Assembly (NCBI GenBank): GCA_002699365.1
Contig: PAAN01000031.1
Coordinates: 1 to 38,226 of the forward strand
DNA length: 38,226 bases
Direction of reading: 5' to 3'
Source of the DNA: Coraliomargarita sp.
GTDB taxonomy: Bacteria > Verrucomicrobiota > Verrucomicrobiia > Opitutales > Coraliomargaritaceae
Positions 26,160-35,416 of this stretch are shown here, one piece after another. A program made the position numbers and the translations under genes. Positions within the stretch are counted from its first letter, which is position 1, and every line of letters starts with the position of its first letter. The notes beneath the pieces were generated by a model, which was not told the origin of the DNA, ran no database searches, and worked only from the letters and a program-made list of their open reading frames with translations.

Positions 26160-28958
26160 ATGAAAGTCACTTACACACTCCTCGATTGGGAGAAGGCACT
26201 ACTTGCAGAAGTCACTCAGCGATTGTATGCTATTAGCTCTGCTAAGTGGATTGATCTAAGTGACCATATCGTGCTAGTGCCTACGGTACAAGCTGGAAGA
26301 CGCTTAAGAGATGAATTGGCAATCTATGCTGGCAAGCTTGGTGGTGGCTTGTTGCCACCTAGAATAATGACCCCAGACACCTTAATTGTTAACGAACTAG
26401 AACGATTGGATGTTGCCAATGAAGCCTGCGTCACCAGCGCTTGGATAGCCGTACTAGAACAAATAAATCACACACATTTTGAAGCCCTTTTTCCTGTAAA
26501 ACCAGCACTGACGTTAACCTGGAAGATTGGCATGGCACGTCAAATGATGCAACTGTGTCACACGCTCGGAGAAGATGGACTGTCGCTTAAAGCAACTTCT
26601 GAGCTAGCGAATGCTGCTGGAATTGAAGCTGAACGCTGGCGTGAACTTGCTCGACTTGAAGGACTGTACTTCCATCACCTCAAACGTGCACAGCTAATTG
26701 ACCCCAATTATGCTCGGCTCTCCATCGCAGAAAGCTACGAAGCCCCAGATACTATAAAAAGTATTATATTAGCAGCAACTCCTGACCCGCAACCTCTCGC
26801 GCTTCGGGCGATCCAAAGTGCAGCCACAAAAACGCAGATTGAAATTTGGATCTATGGCCCAAAAGAAGGTGACCTTTTTGATGATTGGGGGAGACCTCTC
26901 ACCAGTAAATGGAGTGATAGATCGCTCGATTTCGAAAATTGGAATTGTCAAATGCAATCACTTTTCGATCCACAAGAAGTTGGAACACAGCTAGCTACTA
27001 GTATAAAAGAATCCAAACCTGAATCAGTATTAATTGGCCTAGCTGACCCATCCCTTAATTCTGTAGTTTCTGATGAACTGCGCGCTAAAAATATCCCATT
27101 CTTCGATCCTAATGGAAAGCCATTACACTTAGGTGGCATTGGGCGAATCGCCGATTTACTCTGCGAACTTACCAAGGAAAGTTCCATAGCAACAGTCCGC
27201 ACAATTTTACAGCATCCAGATATCATGCGCTGGCTAAACGCCGATACGGAGCAACAAAAAGAAATACTCTCAACAATCGATCGCCTATTTAATAAACATT
27301 TAACCGCTGACTTGGATACTCTTCGCCACTTTAATACAAATGAAATACTAGGTGGCGCGCTCGATCGACTCAGCGATGTGTTAACTAAACTACGGAGCAC
27401 TAAGACATCCTTTGCTGATACAATAGCAGAGACTCTTCAGGTGATTTATGCATCCAGTGAGATACATCCAGAAAGCCCTTATTACAATCATTTCAAGGAG
27501 TGCGCAATTACTGTTCGTCACTTGTTACAACAAACGAGAATAGCAGAAAATCTATTTTTAAAACTTCCCCCACAATTAGTGCGTTCAACATTCCAGCACT
27601 CACTAAGGCAAACTGCAGTCTATTCGGATCGTCCAAGTAATGCCCATGACTTACTCGGTTGGTTAGAATTACTCTGGAATGATGCGCCACAACTAATCTT
27701 AGCAGGCATCAACGAGACCATCGTACCTGAATCGATAAGTGGGGATGCCTTCTTACCTGAAAGTCTGCGTATCAAGCTTGGACTACGCACCAACGAGCAA
27801 CGCTTTGCGCGAGACGCCTATCTAATTGAAGCGCTCTGCTATCGTCGCCGTGAAAAAGGACGCGTTCAGATCCTAGTACCACAAATGACTATAGATGGAT
27901 CTCCGCTAAAACCATCTAGGCTGCTATTTTTAGGCCATTCGAATACGCTCTTGGCACGCACTAAGAAATTATTTTCTCCAACGAAAAAAAACACAGGTAA
28001 AATTATCCACACCTTGCCTTGGAAATTAAAGCCACCGCCTAGCCTACAATCTCCTGATTCACTTTCGGTCAGTGCTTTGAATAGTTATTTGCAATGTCCC
28101 TTTCGCTTCTTCCTGAAATATGTACTAAAGATGCAACCGATTGATGTGGATACACGCGAATTAAGTGATGCTAGTTTCGGCAACTTATTTCACGATGTTG
28201 TCGAATTACTTTCAGAGCAAACCCTTGATCAACAAACTACAGTAAATGAACTAAAAACCTCCTTGCATAAGCATGCTAAAAACCTCATCATAAAACGCTA
28301 CGGCAAAAAACTAACATTTGCTCTACGCTTGCAGCAGGAAGTACTACTCAATCGACTATCAGCTTTTTGCCAACGCCAAGTAGAAGATATTCAGATCAAT
28401 GGTCGTATTGATAGCATCGACACAGAAGTCGATTTTGATGGCTTTGAAATTGAAGGGTATCCAGTTAACGGTCGCATTGATCGTGTTGATTGTCGCGGTG
28501 ATCAAATAGAATTAATTGACTATAAAACCAGTGATAGTCCTAAAGACCCAAAAAAGGCACATTTGGTTAAATTAAGCCAGAAGGCACCGCCCCAGCATCT
28601 ACCTAAAGAAGCTTTCTTTGAGTACAATGGTAAGACATATCGCTGGGTGAATTTGCAACTCCCGCTCTATGCACTTGCCACGCAATCTACAAATAAAGGC
28701 AGTAGCAAAGTCGCATATTTTAACCTTGGTAAGACACTTGAAAAAAGTTCGATTCAGCGCTGGGAAGAACTGGATGAGCTTCATTTAGATTCGGCTCATG
28801 CATGCGCAGCCGCAGTAATTAAAAAGATACAAGCGGGTCAGTTTTGGCCGCCAAATGAAGCTGTCTTAGAAGCGCACGATGACTTCGCTGGGTTCTTCCC
28901 AGATGGGATTGATAAAAGTGTGGATTCTAACGCATTCAAAAATTACCAGTTCGCATGA
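26160..28958 (+). CDS. addB: AddB-like PD-(D/E)XK nuclease of an AddAB-type complex
   Basis: 932 residues from the ATG at 26160; a TTG ten codons upstream is in frame but unlikely. The N-terminal part is an inactive helicase-like region without a Walker A loop (IVLVPTVQAGRRLRDELA, where P-loops would be). The C-terminal nuclease has the SALNSYLQCPFRFFLKYVLK lead-in, GRIDRVDCRGDQIELIDYKT with D..D-Y-K catalytic residues, and NLQLPLYALAT. It overlaps addA by 4 bp (ATGA). In AddAB the complex processes double-strand ends for RecA loading. Notably, the cysteine triplet that normally follows the nuclease and, with the Cys of QCPF, holds a 4Fe-4S cluster is missing: after the motif GQFWPPNEAV there is no Cys at all. 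Confidence 0.85.
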   Translation: MKVTYTLLDWEKALLAEVTQRLYAISSAKWIDLSDHIVLVPTVQAGRRLRDELAIYAGKLGGGLLPPRIMTPDTLIVNELERLDVANEACVTSAWIAVLEQINHTHFEALFPVKPALTLTWKIGMARQMMQLCHTLGEDGLSLKATSELANAAGIEAERWRELARLEGLYFHHLKRAQLIDPNYARLSIAESYEAPDTIKSIILAATPDPQPLALRAIQSAATKTQIEIWIYGPKEGDLFDDWGRPLTSKWSDRSLDFENWNCQMQSLFDPQEVGTQLATSIKESKPESVLIGLADPSLNSVVSDELRAKNIPFFDPNGKPLHLGGIGRIADLLCELTKESSIATVRTILQHPDIMRWLNADTEQQKEILSTIDRLFNKHLTADLDTLRHFNTNEILGGALDRLSDVLTKLRSTKTSFADTIAETLQVIYASSEIHPESPYYNHFKECAITVRHLLQQTRIAENLFLKLPPQLVRSTFQHSLRQTAVYSDRPSNAHDLLGWLELLWNDAPQLILAGINETIVPESISGDAFLPESLRIKLGLRTNEQRFARDAYLIEALCYRRREKGRVQILVPQMTIDGSPLKPSRLLFLGHSNTLLARTKKLFSPTKKNTGKIIHTLPWKLKPPPSLQSPDSLSVSALNSYLQCPFRFFLKYVLKMQPIDVDTRELSDASFGNLFHDVVELLSEQTLDQQTTVNELKTSLHKHAKNLIIKRYGKKLTFALRLQQEVLLNRLSAFCQRQVEDIQINGRIDSIDTEVDFDGFEIEGYPVNGRIDRVDCRGDQIELIDYKTSDSPKDPKKAHLVKLSQKAPPQHLPKEAFFEYNGKTYRWVNLQLPLYALATQSTNKGSSKVAYFNLGKTLEKSSIQRWEELDELHLDSAHACAAAVIKKIQAGQFWPPNEAVLEAHDDFAGFFPDGIDKSVDSNAFKNYQFA

Positions 28959-31900
28959 ATACAATTAAAAACATAGCTATTTCAGCTTCTGCTGGTTCTG
29001 GTAAAACATACAGTCTAACCAATCGATTTATCTATTTACTCCACCTCGATGAACGCCCGGATCGCATAATTGCTCTGACATTTACACGAACTGCAGCCGG
29101 TGAGTTCTTTCAAAATATTATTCAGAAATTATCTCAGGCAGCTGAAAGTAAGGAGGCAGCGGTCGAGCTTTCCAAAAAAATTGATATCCAGGCAGATCAA
29201 GCACGTTATAACGATTTGTTAAGCCTAATTATTAGGCACATGCATCGACTCAATTTACAAACTCTCGACAGTTTTTTCTTTCGTATTGTTTCAGCATTTT
29301 CTCTTGAGCTCGGCCTGCCGGGTCAGCCCACATTAATGGATGAGAATACATCGATGCGCATGCGCGACCACGCGCGCGATCATATCGTTTACAAGCTCAG
29401 TGACGCAGACACAGAAATACAAGCATTTTGGCAGGCCTTCCGACAAGCTACATACGGGCAAGAATCACGTAGTATCGAATCAACCATTTCCGATTTCATC
29501 AAAGACTTATACACGCATTATTTAGAATCGCCTGATTTAAAAAAGTGGGGACAGATACAATCTATTTGGCCAGACGGATGCCCTTGGCAGAACCAAGGGA
29601 CGATCAACTGGGAACTTCTCGCTGACAATTGGCTAGCGAATCAACCCGATGGGCTTAGCCAATCTCAAAGCAATGATTTTGAAACGCTTGCTGATAAAGT
29701 CAGAGGCTACCCAAAAAATGAAAAAACAAATACATTGCTAGATCGAGCTATCGAGCAATTAAGTGATTTATCTAGTGGCAAGGTAATCTTACAATCTGGG
29801 CGTGGTAACAACAAGTACGTCACTCTTGAAGGTGACTGCCTGCAAGCGCTCAGCGCAATCATTCAAGCGATTACTTGGCATCACCTACACCGCGCCCTAC
29901 AAAACACCCAGGGAATCTTCGGTATTTTACAAGCATACGATCAAAGTTACGAGGAATTAGTCCGCCGCCCAGGTAGGATTGCTTTTTCCGATTTAAATCA
30001 CCTACTCGCTCCCAGCGGCGCAGAGTCTCCCATGCAAAAAATCGATAGCGAAAATAGAACACTCCTTGATTTTCGCCTGGATGGGCAATACGACCACTGG
30101 TTATTCGATGAATTTCAAGATACAAGTCGATCTCAGTGGCAAGTCGTCGAAAATTTAATCGACGAGGTTGTACAAGATAGTTCAGCAGAGCGCTCCTTAT
30201 TTTATGTAGGCGACACCAAGCAGTGCCTGTACTTGTGGCGTAATAGTGATGACCGTCTTTTTAACCAAGTACAGAAGCGCTACACTAATATTGAGCAAGA
30301 AACTTTGAGTATGTCATGGCGCTCCGCTCCAGCAATATTGGATGCGATCAATGAAACCTTTGATGACAATGCACTCATCGGTGAAAATTTCTCAGCTGGT
30401 GCTGCCGCTCGCTGGCAACAGGCCTGGCAAAGACACATACCCTCTGAAAAAACCGCAGACCTAAATGGCTACGCCTGTTGGATTAAAGTCGAAAAAGCTA
30501 GCCACCCAACACGTAATGAAAAAATTGTTGAGCTACTGGAGAAAATTCAACCGATTGCTCGTGGTATGAGTGTTGGTGTGCTTGTTCGAAAAAATGATCA
30601 CGCCAATGAAGTCGCCGCTTACATTCGAGAAAATAGTGATCTTCCAGTACATACTGGATCTGCCATTGAGCCAGCCAAAGATAACGCTGCAGGGGCAGCA
30701 TTGCTAGCGATGCTGCGCTGCGCTGCGCACCCATCCGATAAGCATGCGGCCGGCTTCTTGCGTTGCATAGATGCATCCACTTTAGGAGAATCACTGACTA
30801 CGCTAACAAGTGAATTAAGACAACGACTGTTAAACGATAGTCACGAATCTGCGGTGCGCTGGGCCTGCGATAAAATTGCTGAGCACTTAAATAAAGATGA
30901 CGATAGACATCGAAAGCGTTTGCAACAACTCATCGTTGCCACACGTGCTTTCGACCAAGAAGATAGCCGGAGTATCGACTCCTTATACCATTATTTACTG
31001 CATTCAAAAGGAGGTGAATATACACCTGGCGACGCAGTTATAGTTGAAACAATCCACAAATCTAAAGGCCTAGAGTATGATCTAGTCATTCTTATCAACG
31101 AAGATAAATCGGAAAGAAACGAGAGACGTATCAGTCCAAAAATTAATAACGATGGAAAGGTAGAATGGTTAGTAGAGCCTATTAAAAAAGAGCTCATGCA
31201 AGCAGACCCTCAGCTTTCAAAGCTCTACAAGCAGAACAAAAGTCAAAATGATTTTGGAAATTTGTGCGCGCTCTATGTTGGCATGACTCGGGCAAAGCGT
31301 GGACTATATATGCTCAGCGACTTTGATAGAGTTAGTGCTGGCTCAACTGTCCACTATTTGCGAGATCGCCTTGGTAGTAATGCCAACGAAGAAGGCGTTT
31401 TGTGGCAGACTGGAGATCCTGATTGGGCGCAGTCGTTTTGTACGAAAAAAAGTTCGGAGAGCTGTGAAGAACCAGTAATGCAAAAGTCATCCTTTGAAAT
31501 TGCGCATCCAAGATTGGAATTAGTCCGGCCTTCTTTTGATAAGCTAGCACGCGTTACAGCGAGTACATTTTTTGACCTGAATGAAAGTGCAAGTGAGTAT
31601 GGCAGTGCGGTGCACAACGCTTTTGAGCAAGTAGAATGGTGGGGAGACACTACACTTAAGTCCTTAAAGAGTAGCAATCGATCGGAATCTGTAATCCAAT
31701 GCATGAACATATGTTTCAGCGATCCAGTAATTCGTGGATTATTCACTAGGACCGATAAAGAAACAGTTTTATGGCGTGAAAAATCCTTCAGCTTGGTTCA
31801 AGACGATAAACTGATCAATGGAGTGTTTGACCGCGTCCATCTACACAAAAGTGAATCTGGATCTTACGAACAAGCAATCATCATAGATTTTAAAACAGAT

Positions 31901-32059
31901 CGTATACATAAAGATTATACGATTACCCAAGCAGCTCAAAAACATCGTCCGCAAATGCTTACTTATCAGTCAGCGCTCTGTGCACTAACTGGAATTGAAA
32001 CAAGCTCTATAGAGCTCCATCTAATATTCACTTCAATCGCTACGCGATTCGTCCTTTAG
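28955..32059 (+). CDS. addA: AddA-like UvrD-type helicase-nuclease
   Basis: 1034 residues, overlapping addB by 4 bp. It is the motor and second nuclease of an AddAB-type end-processing complex. Helicase motifs: Walker A ISASAGSGKTYSLTNRFIYL (K17), ALTFTRTAAGEF, DEFQDTSRSQWQ, YVGDTKQCLYLWRN, VETIHKSKGLEYDLVIL and YVGMTRAKRGLYM. The C-terminal nuclease is seen as SEYGSAVHNAFEQVEWW, NGVFDRVHLHK, IIIDFKTDRI (D-F-K) and the Q-x-x-x-Y motif in RPQMLTYQSALCA. The chain is slightly shorter than typical AddA (about 1150-1230). Its stop codon overlaps the fabV stop from the opposite strand. Confidence 0.88.
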   Translation: MNTIKNIAISASAGSGKTYSLTNRFIYLLHLDERPDRIIALTFTRTAAGEFFQNIIQKLSQAAESKEAAVELSKKIDIQADQARYNDLLSLIIRHMHRLNLQTLDSFFFRIVSAFSLELGLPGQPTLMDENTSMRMRDHARDHIVYKLSDADTEIQAFWQAFRQATYGQESRSIESTISDFIKDLYTHYLESPDLKKWGQIQSIWPDGCPWQNQGTINWELLADNWLANQPDGLSQSQSNDFETLADKVRGYPKNEKTNTLLDRAIEQLSDLSSGKVILQSGRGNNKYVTLEGDCLQALSAIIQAITWHHLHRALQNTQGIFGILQAYDQSYEELVRRPGRIAFSDLNHLLAPSGAESPMQKIDSENRTLLDFRLDGQYDHWLFDEFQDTSRSQWQVVENLIDEVVQDSSAERSLFYVGDTKQCLYLWRNSDDRLFNQVQKRYTNIEQETLSMSWRSAPAILDAINETFDDNALIGENFSAGAAARWQQAWQRHIPSEKTADLNGYACWIKVEKASHPTRNEKIVELLEKIQPIARGMSVGVLVRKNDHANEVAAYIRENSDLPVHTGSAIEPAKDNAAGAALLAMLRCAAHPSDKHAAGFLRCIDASTLGESLTTLTSELRQRLLNDSHESAVRWACDKIAEHLNKDDDRHRKRLQQLIVATRAFDQEDSRSIDSLYHYLLHSKGGEYTPGDAVIVETIHKSKGLEYDLVILINEDKSERNERRISPKINNDGKVEWLVEPIKKELMQADPQLSKLYKQNKSQNDFGNLCALYVGMTRAKRGLYMLSDFDRVSAGSTVHYLRDRLGSNANEEGVLWQTGDPDWAQSFCTKKSSESCEEPVMQKSSFEIAHPRLELVRPSFDKLARVTASTFFDLNESASEYGSAVHNAFEQVEWWGDTTLKSLKSSNRSESVIQCMNICFSDPVIRGLFTRTDKETVLWREKSFSLVQDDKLINGVFDRVHLHKSESGSYEQAIIIDFKTDRIHKDYTITQAAQKHRPQMLTYQSALCALTGIETSSIELHLIFTSIATRFVL

Positions 32060-33234
32060 GAAATACTTGGCACAGGTACATCAACTTCGACTTCTACGTC
32101 ATAATCGACCCCCTCAATTGCGAAGCCAAATAGATTGAGAAAGTTTTTTTGGTAACCTGTAAAATCGGATAGCTCAATGAGTGTTTCACTCGAAATTTCT
32201 GGCCAAATTTCCTGTACGGCTGCTTGAATTTCAGGCTCCATTTCCCAGTCATCAATGCGAATTCGACCTGATTCATCGAGTTGCAAATCACCGCCATATA
32301 GGCGCTGATTGAACAAACGCACAGTCTGCTCAATGCAATCCTCATGTGTTCCCTTTGATTTCATAATCTTAAAAAGGATGGAAATATATAGCGGCACTAC
32401 TGGTATCGCCGAACTAGCTTGAGTAACTACAGCCTTATTTACGGATACATAAGCATCACAATCATATTGAGCTGTAATTGCGGCAGCAGCTCGTTCAACA
32501 TCTTTTTTCGCAGCGCCAATGGTTCCATTCGTATATACTGGCCAAGTAATTTCTGGGCCTATGTAAGAATAAGCCACAGTTTTGGCACCTTGTGCCACTA
32601 CACCTGCTTGAGCGAGTGCCTGCATCCACAGTTCCCAATCCTCTCCGCCCATCACTTTAACTGTATCTTCAGCTTCCTGCTTCGTCGCAGCATCTATAGT
32701 AATATCACTAACCTGTGCCTTATCGGTATCAAGAGTACGATTTGTATAGGTTCCTCCGATTGGCTTGAGGCAAGATCGATACGTCTCCCCGCTAGCTGGA
32801 TCTGTACGACGCGGAGATGCCAAACTGTATATGACCAAATCAACTTGGCCTAAGTCAGCTTTTATCATGTCAATAGTCTGCTCTTTTACTTCTGTAGAAA
32901 ATGCATCCCCATTAATACTTTTTGCATACAGTCCAGATGTATGAGCAGCTGATTCGAAAGCAGCTGAATTATACCATCCTGCACTAGCAGGTTTACCCTT
33001 CAGAGAAGGTCGTTCATAAAACACCCCTAACGTGGCTGCATCCGAACCAAAGGCAGCAGCTATTCGAGAGGATAAACCATATCCGGTGGAAGCTCCAATC
33101 ACGAGCACCTTCTTTGGTCCGCCGCTTTGTCGAGCGGCTTTAGCCACCTCAATTTCTCGCTGCACCTTTGCTGTGCAGCCAACAGGGTGAGCAGTGATAC
33201 AAACAAATCCTCGAATACGTGGTTTAACAATCAT
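32056..33234 (-). CDS. fabV: Enoyl-[ACP] reductase (NADH) FabV
   Basis: 392 residues, normal for FabV (about 400). It reduces trans-2-enoyl-ACP in the last step of fatty-acid elongation and is the triclosan-tolerant alternative to FabI. Features: N-terminal MIVKPRIRGFVCITAHPVGC, the NADH-binding KVLVIGASTGYGLSSRIAAA, IYSLASPRRTDP, and the catalytic Tyr-x8-Lys in PVYTNGTIGAAKKD (Y234, K243). The C-terminal region with LYISILFKIMKSKGTHEDCI and GGDLQLDESGRIRIDDWE is also typical. It converges on addA with a 4-bp overlap. It is the last gene of the minus-strand run from proS, 92 bp after ugd. Confidence 0.95.
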   Translation of the reverse strand: MIVKPRIRGFVCITAHPVGCTAKVQREIEVAKAARQSGGPKKVLVIGASTGYGLSSRIAAAFGSDAATLGVFYERPSLKGKPASAGWYNSAAFESAAHTSGLYAKSINGDAFSTEVKEQTIDMIKADLGQVDLVIYSLASPRRTDPASGETYRSCLKPIGGTYTNRTLDTDKAQVSDITIDAATKQEAEDTVKVMGGEDWELWMQALAQAGVVAQGAKTVAYSYIGPEITWPVYTNGTIGAAKKDVERAAAAITAQYDCDAYVSVNKAVVTQASSAIPVVPLYISILFKIMKSKGTHEDCIEQTVRLFNQRLYGGDLQLDESGRIRIDDWEMEPEIQAAVQEIWPEISSETLIELSDFTGYQKNFLNLFGFAIEGVDYDVEVEVDVPVPSIS

Positions 33235-33326
33235 GGCTGATATATTTATTGTTAAGAGTCAAATTTACAGCAGACGCTATGGCAACTGGTAAGTTTTATC
33301 ACTACGTTAAACTAAGTAATGAAAAA

Positions 33327-34685
33327 TTAGCCGCGGCCAATCCCGCTTGCCTCGAATCCAATTTCACGTAACGCATTTAAATCTAGTATGTTACGCCCAT
33401 CAAAAAGAAAAGCTGGTTGGTGCATATCCCGATAGATTCGTTCGAAATCAAGCGCCTTAAACTCCTCCCACTCCGTTAGTAGGAGCACTGCATGTGCATC
33501 GCAAGTTGCTTCATATGCATCCTTACACACGGTTAATTGGGTATCATCAGTAGCAAGGCTCAATTCACGACGCATTTGTGCCTCCGTTACTTTAGGGTCA
33601 TACACTGCGATGTTTGCTAATTCTTCAATTAAATCGCGACACACATAAATAGCAGCTGATTCTCTGGTATCGTTGGTATCCTTTTTAAAAGCAAACCCTA
33701 GCACAGCAATCTTCTTATCGGACACTGTATTAAACAGTGTGGTGACGATGCGGCGAGCAAAGCGATGCTTTTGGTAATCATTCATTTCGATTACGCTATT
33801 CCAGTAGGTGGCCACATCGGGCAGTCCGAAATGTTCGCACAAATAAACTAAATTAAGAATGTCTTTTTGAAAGCAAGAACCCCCAAATCCAACTGAAGAC
33901 TTTAAGAACTTTGGTCCTATCCTACTGTCTGTCCCGACCGCATGTGCCACTTCATCGACATCGGCTCCAGTCGCCTCACAAAGTGCTGAGATCGCATTGA
34001 TAGAAGATATTCGCTGGGCCAAGAATGCATTGGCAGTTAGTTTGGATAATTCAGAAGACCAAAGATTAGTAGTAATAATTTTCTCACGAGGCACCCAACT
34101 AGCATACACATCGACTAATTTTTGGATAGCAGCTAATCCTTCTGGACATTGCGATCCACCAATTAAGACGCGGTCTGGAGCTTCAAGGTCTTGCACCGCT
34201 GTTCCCTCCGCCAAAAATTCGGGATTCGAAAGGATCTGAAACTGACGACCCTTAGAGTTCGACTCCAGTATGCGCTTTACTGACTCCGCAGTGCGAACTG
34301 GTAAAGTCGATTTCTCCACTACGATCGTATCTCCTTCTGAAACTTCGGCTATTTGGCGAGCACACTTTTCAATGTAACGAAGATCAGCAGCTCTACCTGA
34401 CCCTGATCCGTAAGTCTTAGTCGGTGTATTTACTGATATAAAGATCATATCAGCATCACGAATAGATCCTTCTACGTCCGTAGAGAAAAATAAGTTTTTT
34501 CCACGAGAAGCCTGCACAATTGTGTCCAATCCTGGCTCGAAGATCGGCAAGCTTTCCGAGTTCCAAGCATCAATGCGTGCCTTATTTAAATCCACTACAG
34601 TCACAGTATGGTCCACCGATTTGTGAGCAATCATAGCCATCGTAGGACCGCCTACATAACCAGCACCAATACAGCATATTTTCAT
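33327..34685 (-). CDS. ugd: UDP-glucose 6-dehydrogenase, eukaryote-like type
   Basis: 452 residues. It oxidises UDP-glucose to UDP-glucuronate with two NAD+, feeding capsule, exopolysaccharide or lipid modification. The NAD site is [15 protein letters not shown] and the catalytic Cys is in [19 protein letters not shown] (C271), with [12 protein letters not shown] and [18 protein letters not shown]. Many stretches match animal UGDH almost word for word as I remember it ([52 protein letters not shown]), much closer than to the E. coli-type enzyme. Similar bacterial copies are known. It sits 129 bp after the peroxiredoxin gene; no polysaccharide genes adjoin it here. Confidence 0.95.
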   Translation of the reverse strand: MKICCIGAGYVGGPTMAMIAHKSVDHTVTVVDLNKARIDAWNSESLPIFEPGLDTIVQASRGKNLFFSTDVEGSIRDADMIFISVNTPTKTYGSGSGRAADLRYIEKCARQIAEVSEGDTIVVEKSTLPVRTAESVKRILESNSKGRQFQILSNPEFLAEGTAVQDLEAPDRVLIGGSQCPEGLAAIQKLVDVYASWVPREKIITTNLWSSELSKLTANAFLAQRISSINAISALCEATGADVDEVAHAVGTDSRIGPKFLKSSVGFGGSCFQKDILNLVYLCEHFGLPDVATYWNSVIEMNDYQKHRFARRIVTTLFNTVSDKKIAVLGFAFKKDTNDTRESAAIYVCRDLIEELANIAVYDPKVTEAQMRRELSLATDDTQLTVCKDAYEATCDAHAVLLLTEWEEFKALDFERIYRDMHQPAFLFDGRNILDLNALREIGFEASGIGRG

Positions 34686-34814
34686 GATAAATTAATTTAA
34701 ATTAAAAAAAGAGAAAAACATCTCTAAGAATAATTAAAATTTAATACTGTTTAGTACGTCGAGGACAGCTCAAAATAAGCGATCCATTACGAGTGCAATT
34801 AAGGCAAATTACCC

Positions 34815-35321
34815 TTAACTGCTAAGTGGCACTAAATCAAGGGCCGTTAAAGCGGTAATGATATCCGTAAATTGCTTGCCTGTAGCAGCGCTCAAATCTC
34901 GCCATACTAATATACCATCATTAAAAATATACGCTTGTCGCTTAAATCTTTTTTTGCCGAAGGCTTCATTAACACGTAAGTCTGTATCTGCTATCAAAGT
35001 GTAGGGGAGCGAATACTTGTCTTGAAATTTGCGTTGTTTCGCTGCGCTGTCTCCGGACACGCCAATGACCTCTACTCCCATTGATTGCAGTTCCATGTAA
35101 CCCTCACTGAGACTGCAAGCCTGTTTCGTGCAACCTAGTGTGCTCGCCATTGGGTAAAAAAATACAACTGTTATGCCTGAGCTAAGCGAATCACCCAAAT
35201 CAAAGGATTCTCCGTCTTGATCAGTGACAAGTAGTTTTGGCGCGGATGCGCCAATAGTTAATTCTTGAGCATTCGTTGCTAGCATGGAGAAGAACATAAA
35301 TAATAAACAAAGTAGGCGCAT
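34815..35321 (-). CDS. Exported PrxQ/BCP-type peroxiredoxin
   Basis: 168 residues. A signal peptide (MRLLCLLFMFFSMLATNAQ) predicts export, unusual as most BCP/PrxQ proteins are cytoplasmic. The mature thioredoxin-fold protein has VVFFYPMASTLGCTKQACSL, with the peroxidatic Cys64 and likely resolving Cys69 in the C-x4-C spacing of PrxQ; the usual TPGC reads TLGC. EVIGVSGDSAAKQRKFQDKY and LPYTLIADTDLRVNEAFG follow as in the family. It reduces H2O2 and organic peroxides, needing a thiol donor that must be periplasmic here. It lies 95 bp downstream of nos. A TTAAGG/CCTTAA repeat overlaps its stop codon. Confidence 0.9.
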   Translation of the reverse strand: MRLLCLLFMFFSMLATNAQELTIGASAPKLLVTDQDGESFDLGDSLSSGITVVFFYPMASTLGCTKQACSLSEGYMELQSMGVEVIGVSGDSAAKQRKFQDKYSLPYTLIADTDLRVNEAFGKKRFKRQAYIFNDGILVWRDLSAATGKQFTDIITALTALDLVPLSS

Positions 35322-35373
35322 AAAAAATAATTGATGATAAATCTATATCGCGCCTTGTTAGCACTTACTTACT

Positions 35374-35403
35374 AAAAATTTTAAGGCCTCTACTTCTAAA
35401 GGC
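35374..35403 (-). terminator. Possible weak terminator after nos
   Basis: On the minus strand 35403-35386 reads GCCTTT-AGAAGT-AGAGGC (six pairs, one a G-U), 14 bases after the nos stop, followed by CTTAAAATTTTT. The stem is short; partial read-through to the peroxiredoxin gene is likely. Confidence 0.33.
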
Positions 35404-35416
35404 ATCTCTATCTTTG

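Noticed and set aside
26948..27400. 150-codon open frame on the minus strand inside addB
   Set aside because: It is fully antisense to a well-supported nuclease gene, has Ser/Arg-rich low-complexity composition typical of shadow frames, and no recognisable motif.
32419..32853. 144-codon open frame on the plus strand inside fabV
   Set aside because: It is antisense to fabV, whose catalytic motifs are clear; the translation has no family features.
34799..34818. TTAAGG/CCTTAA inverted repeat at the peroxiredoxin stop codon
   Set aside because: It is short and AT-containing with no following T run on the minus strand, and is likely chance.
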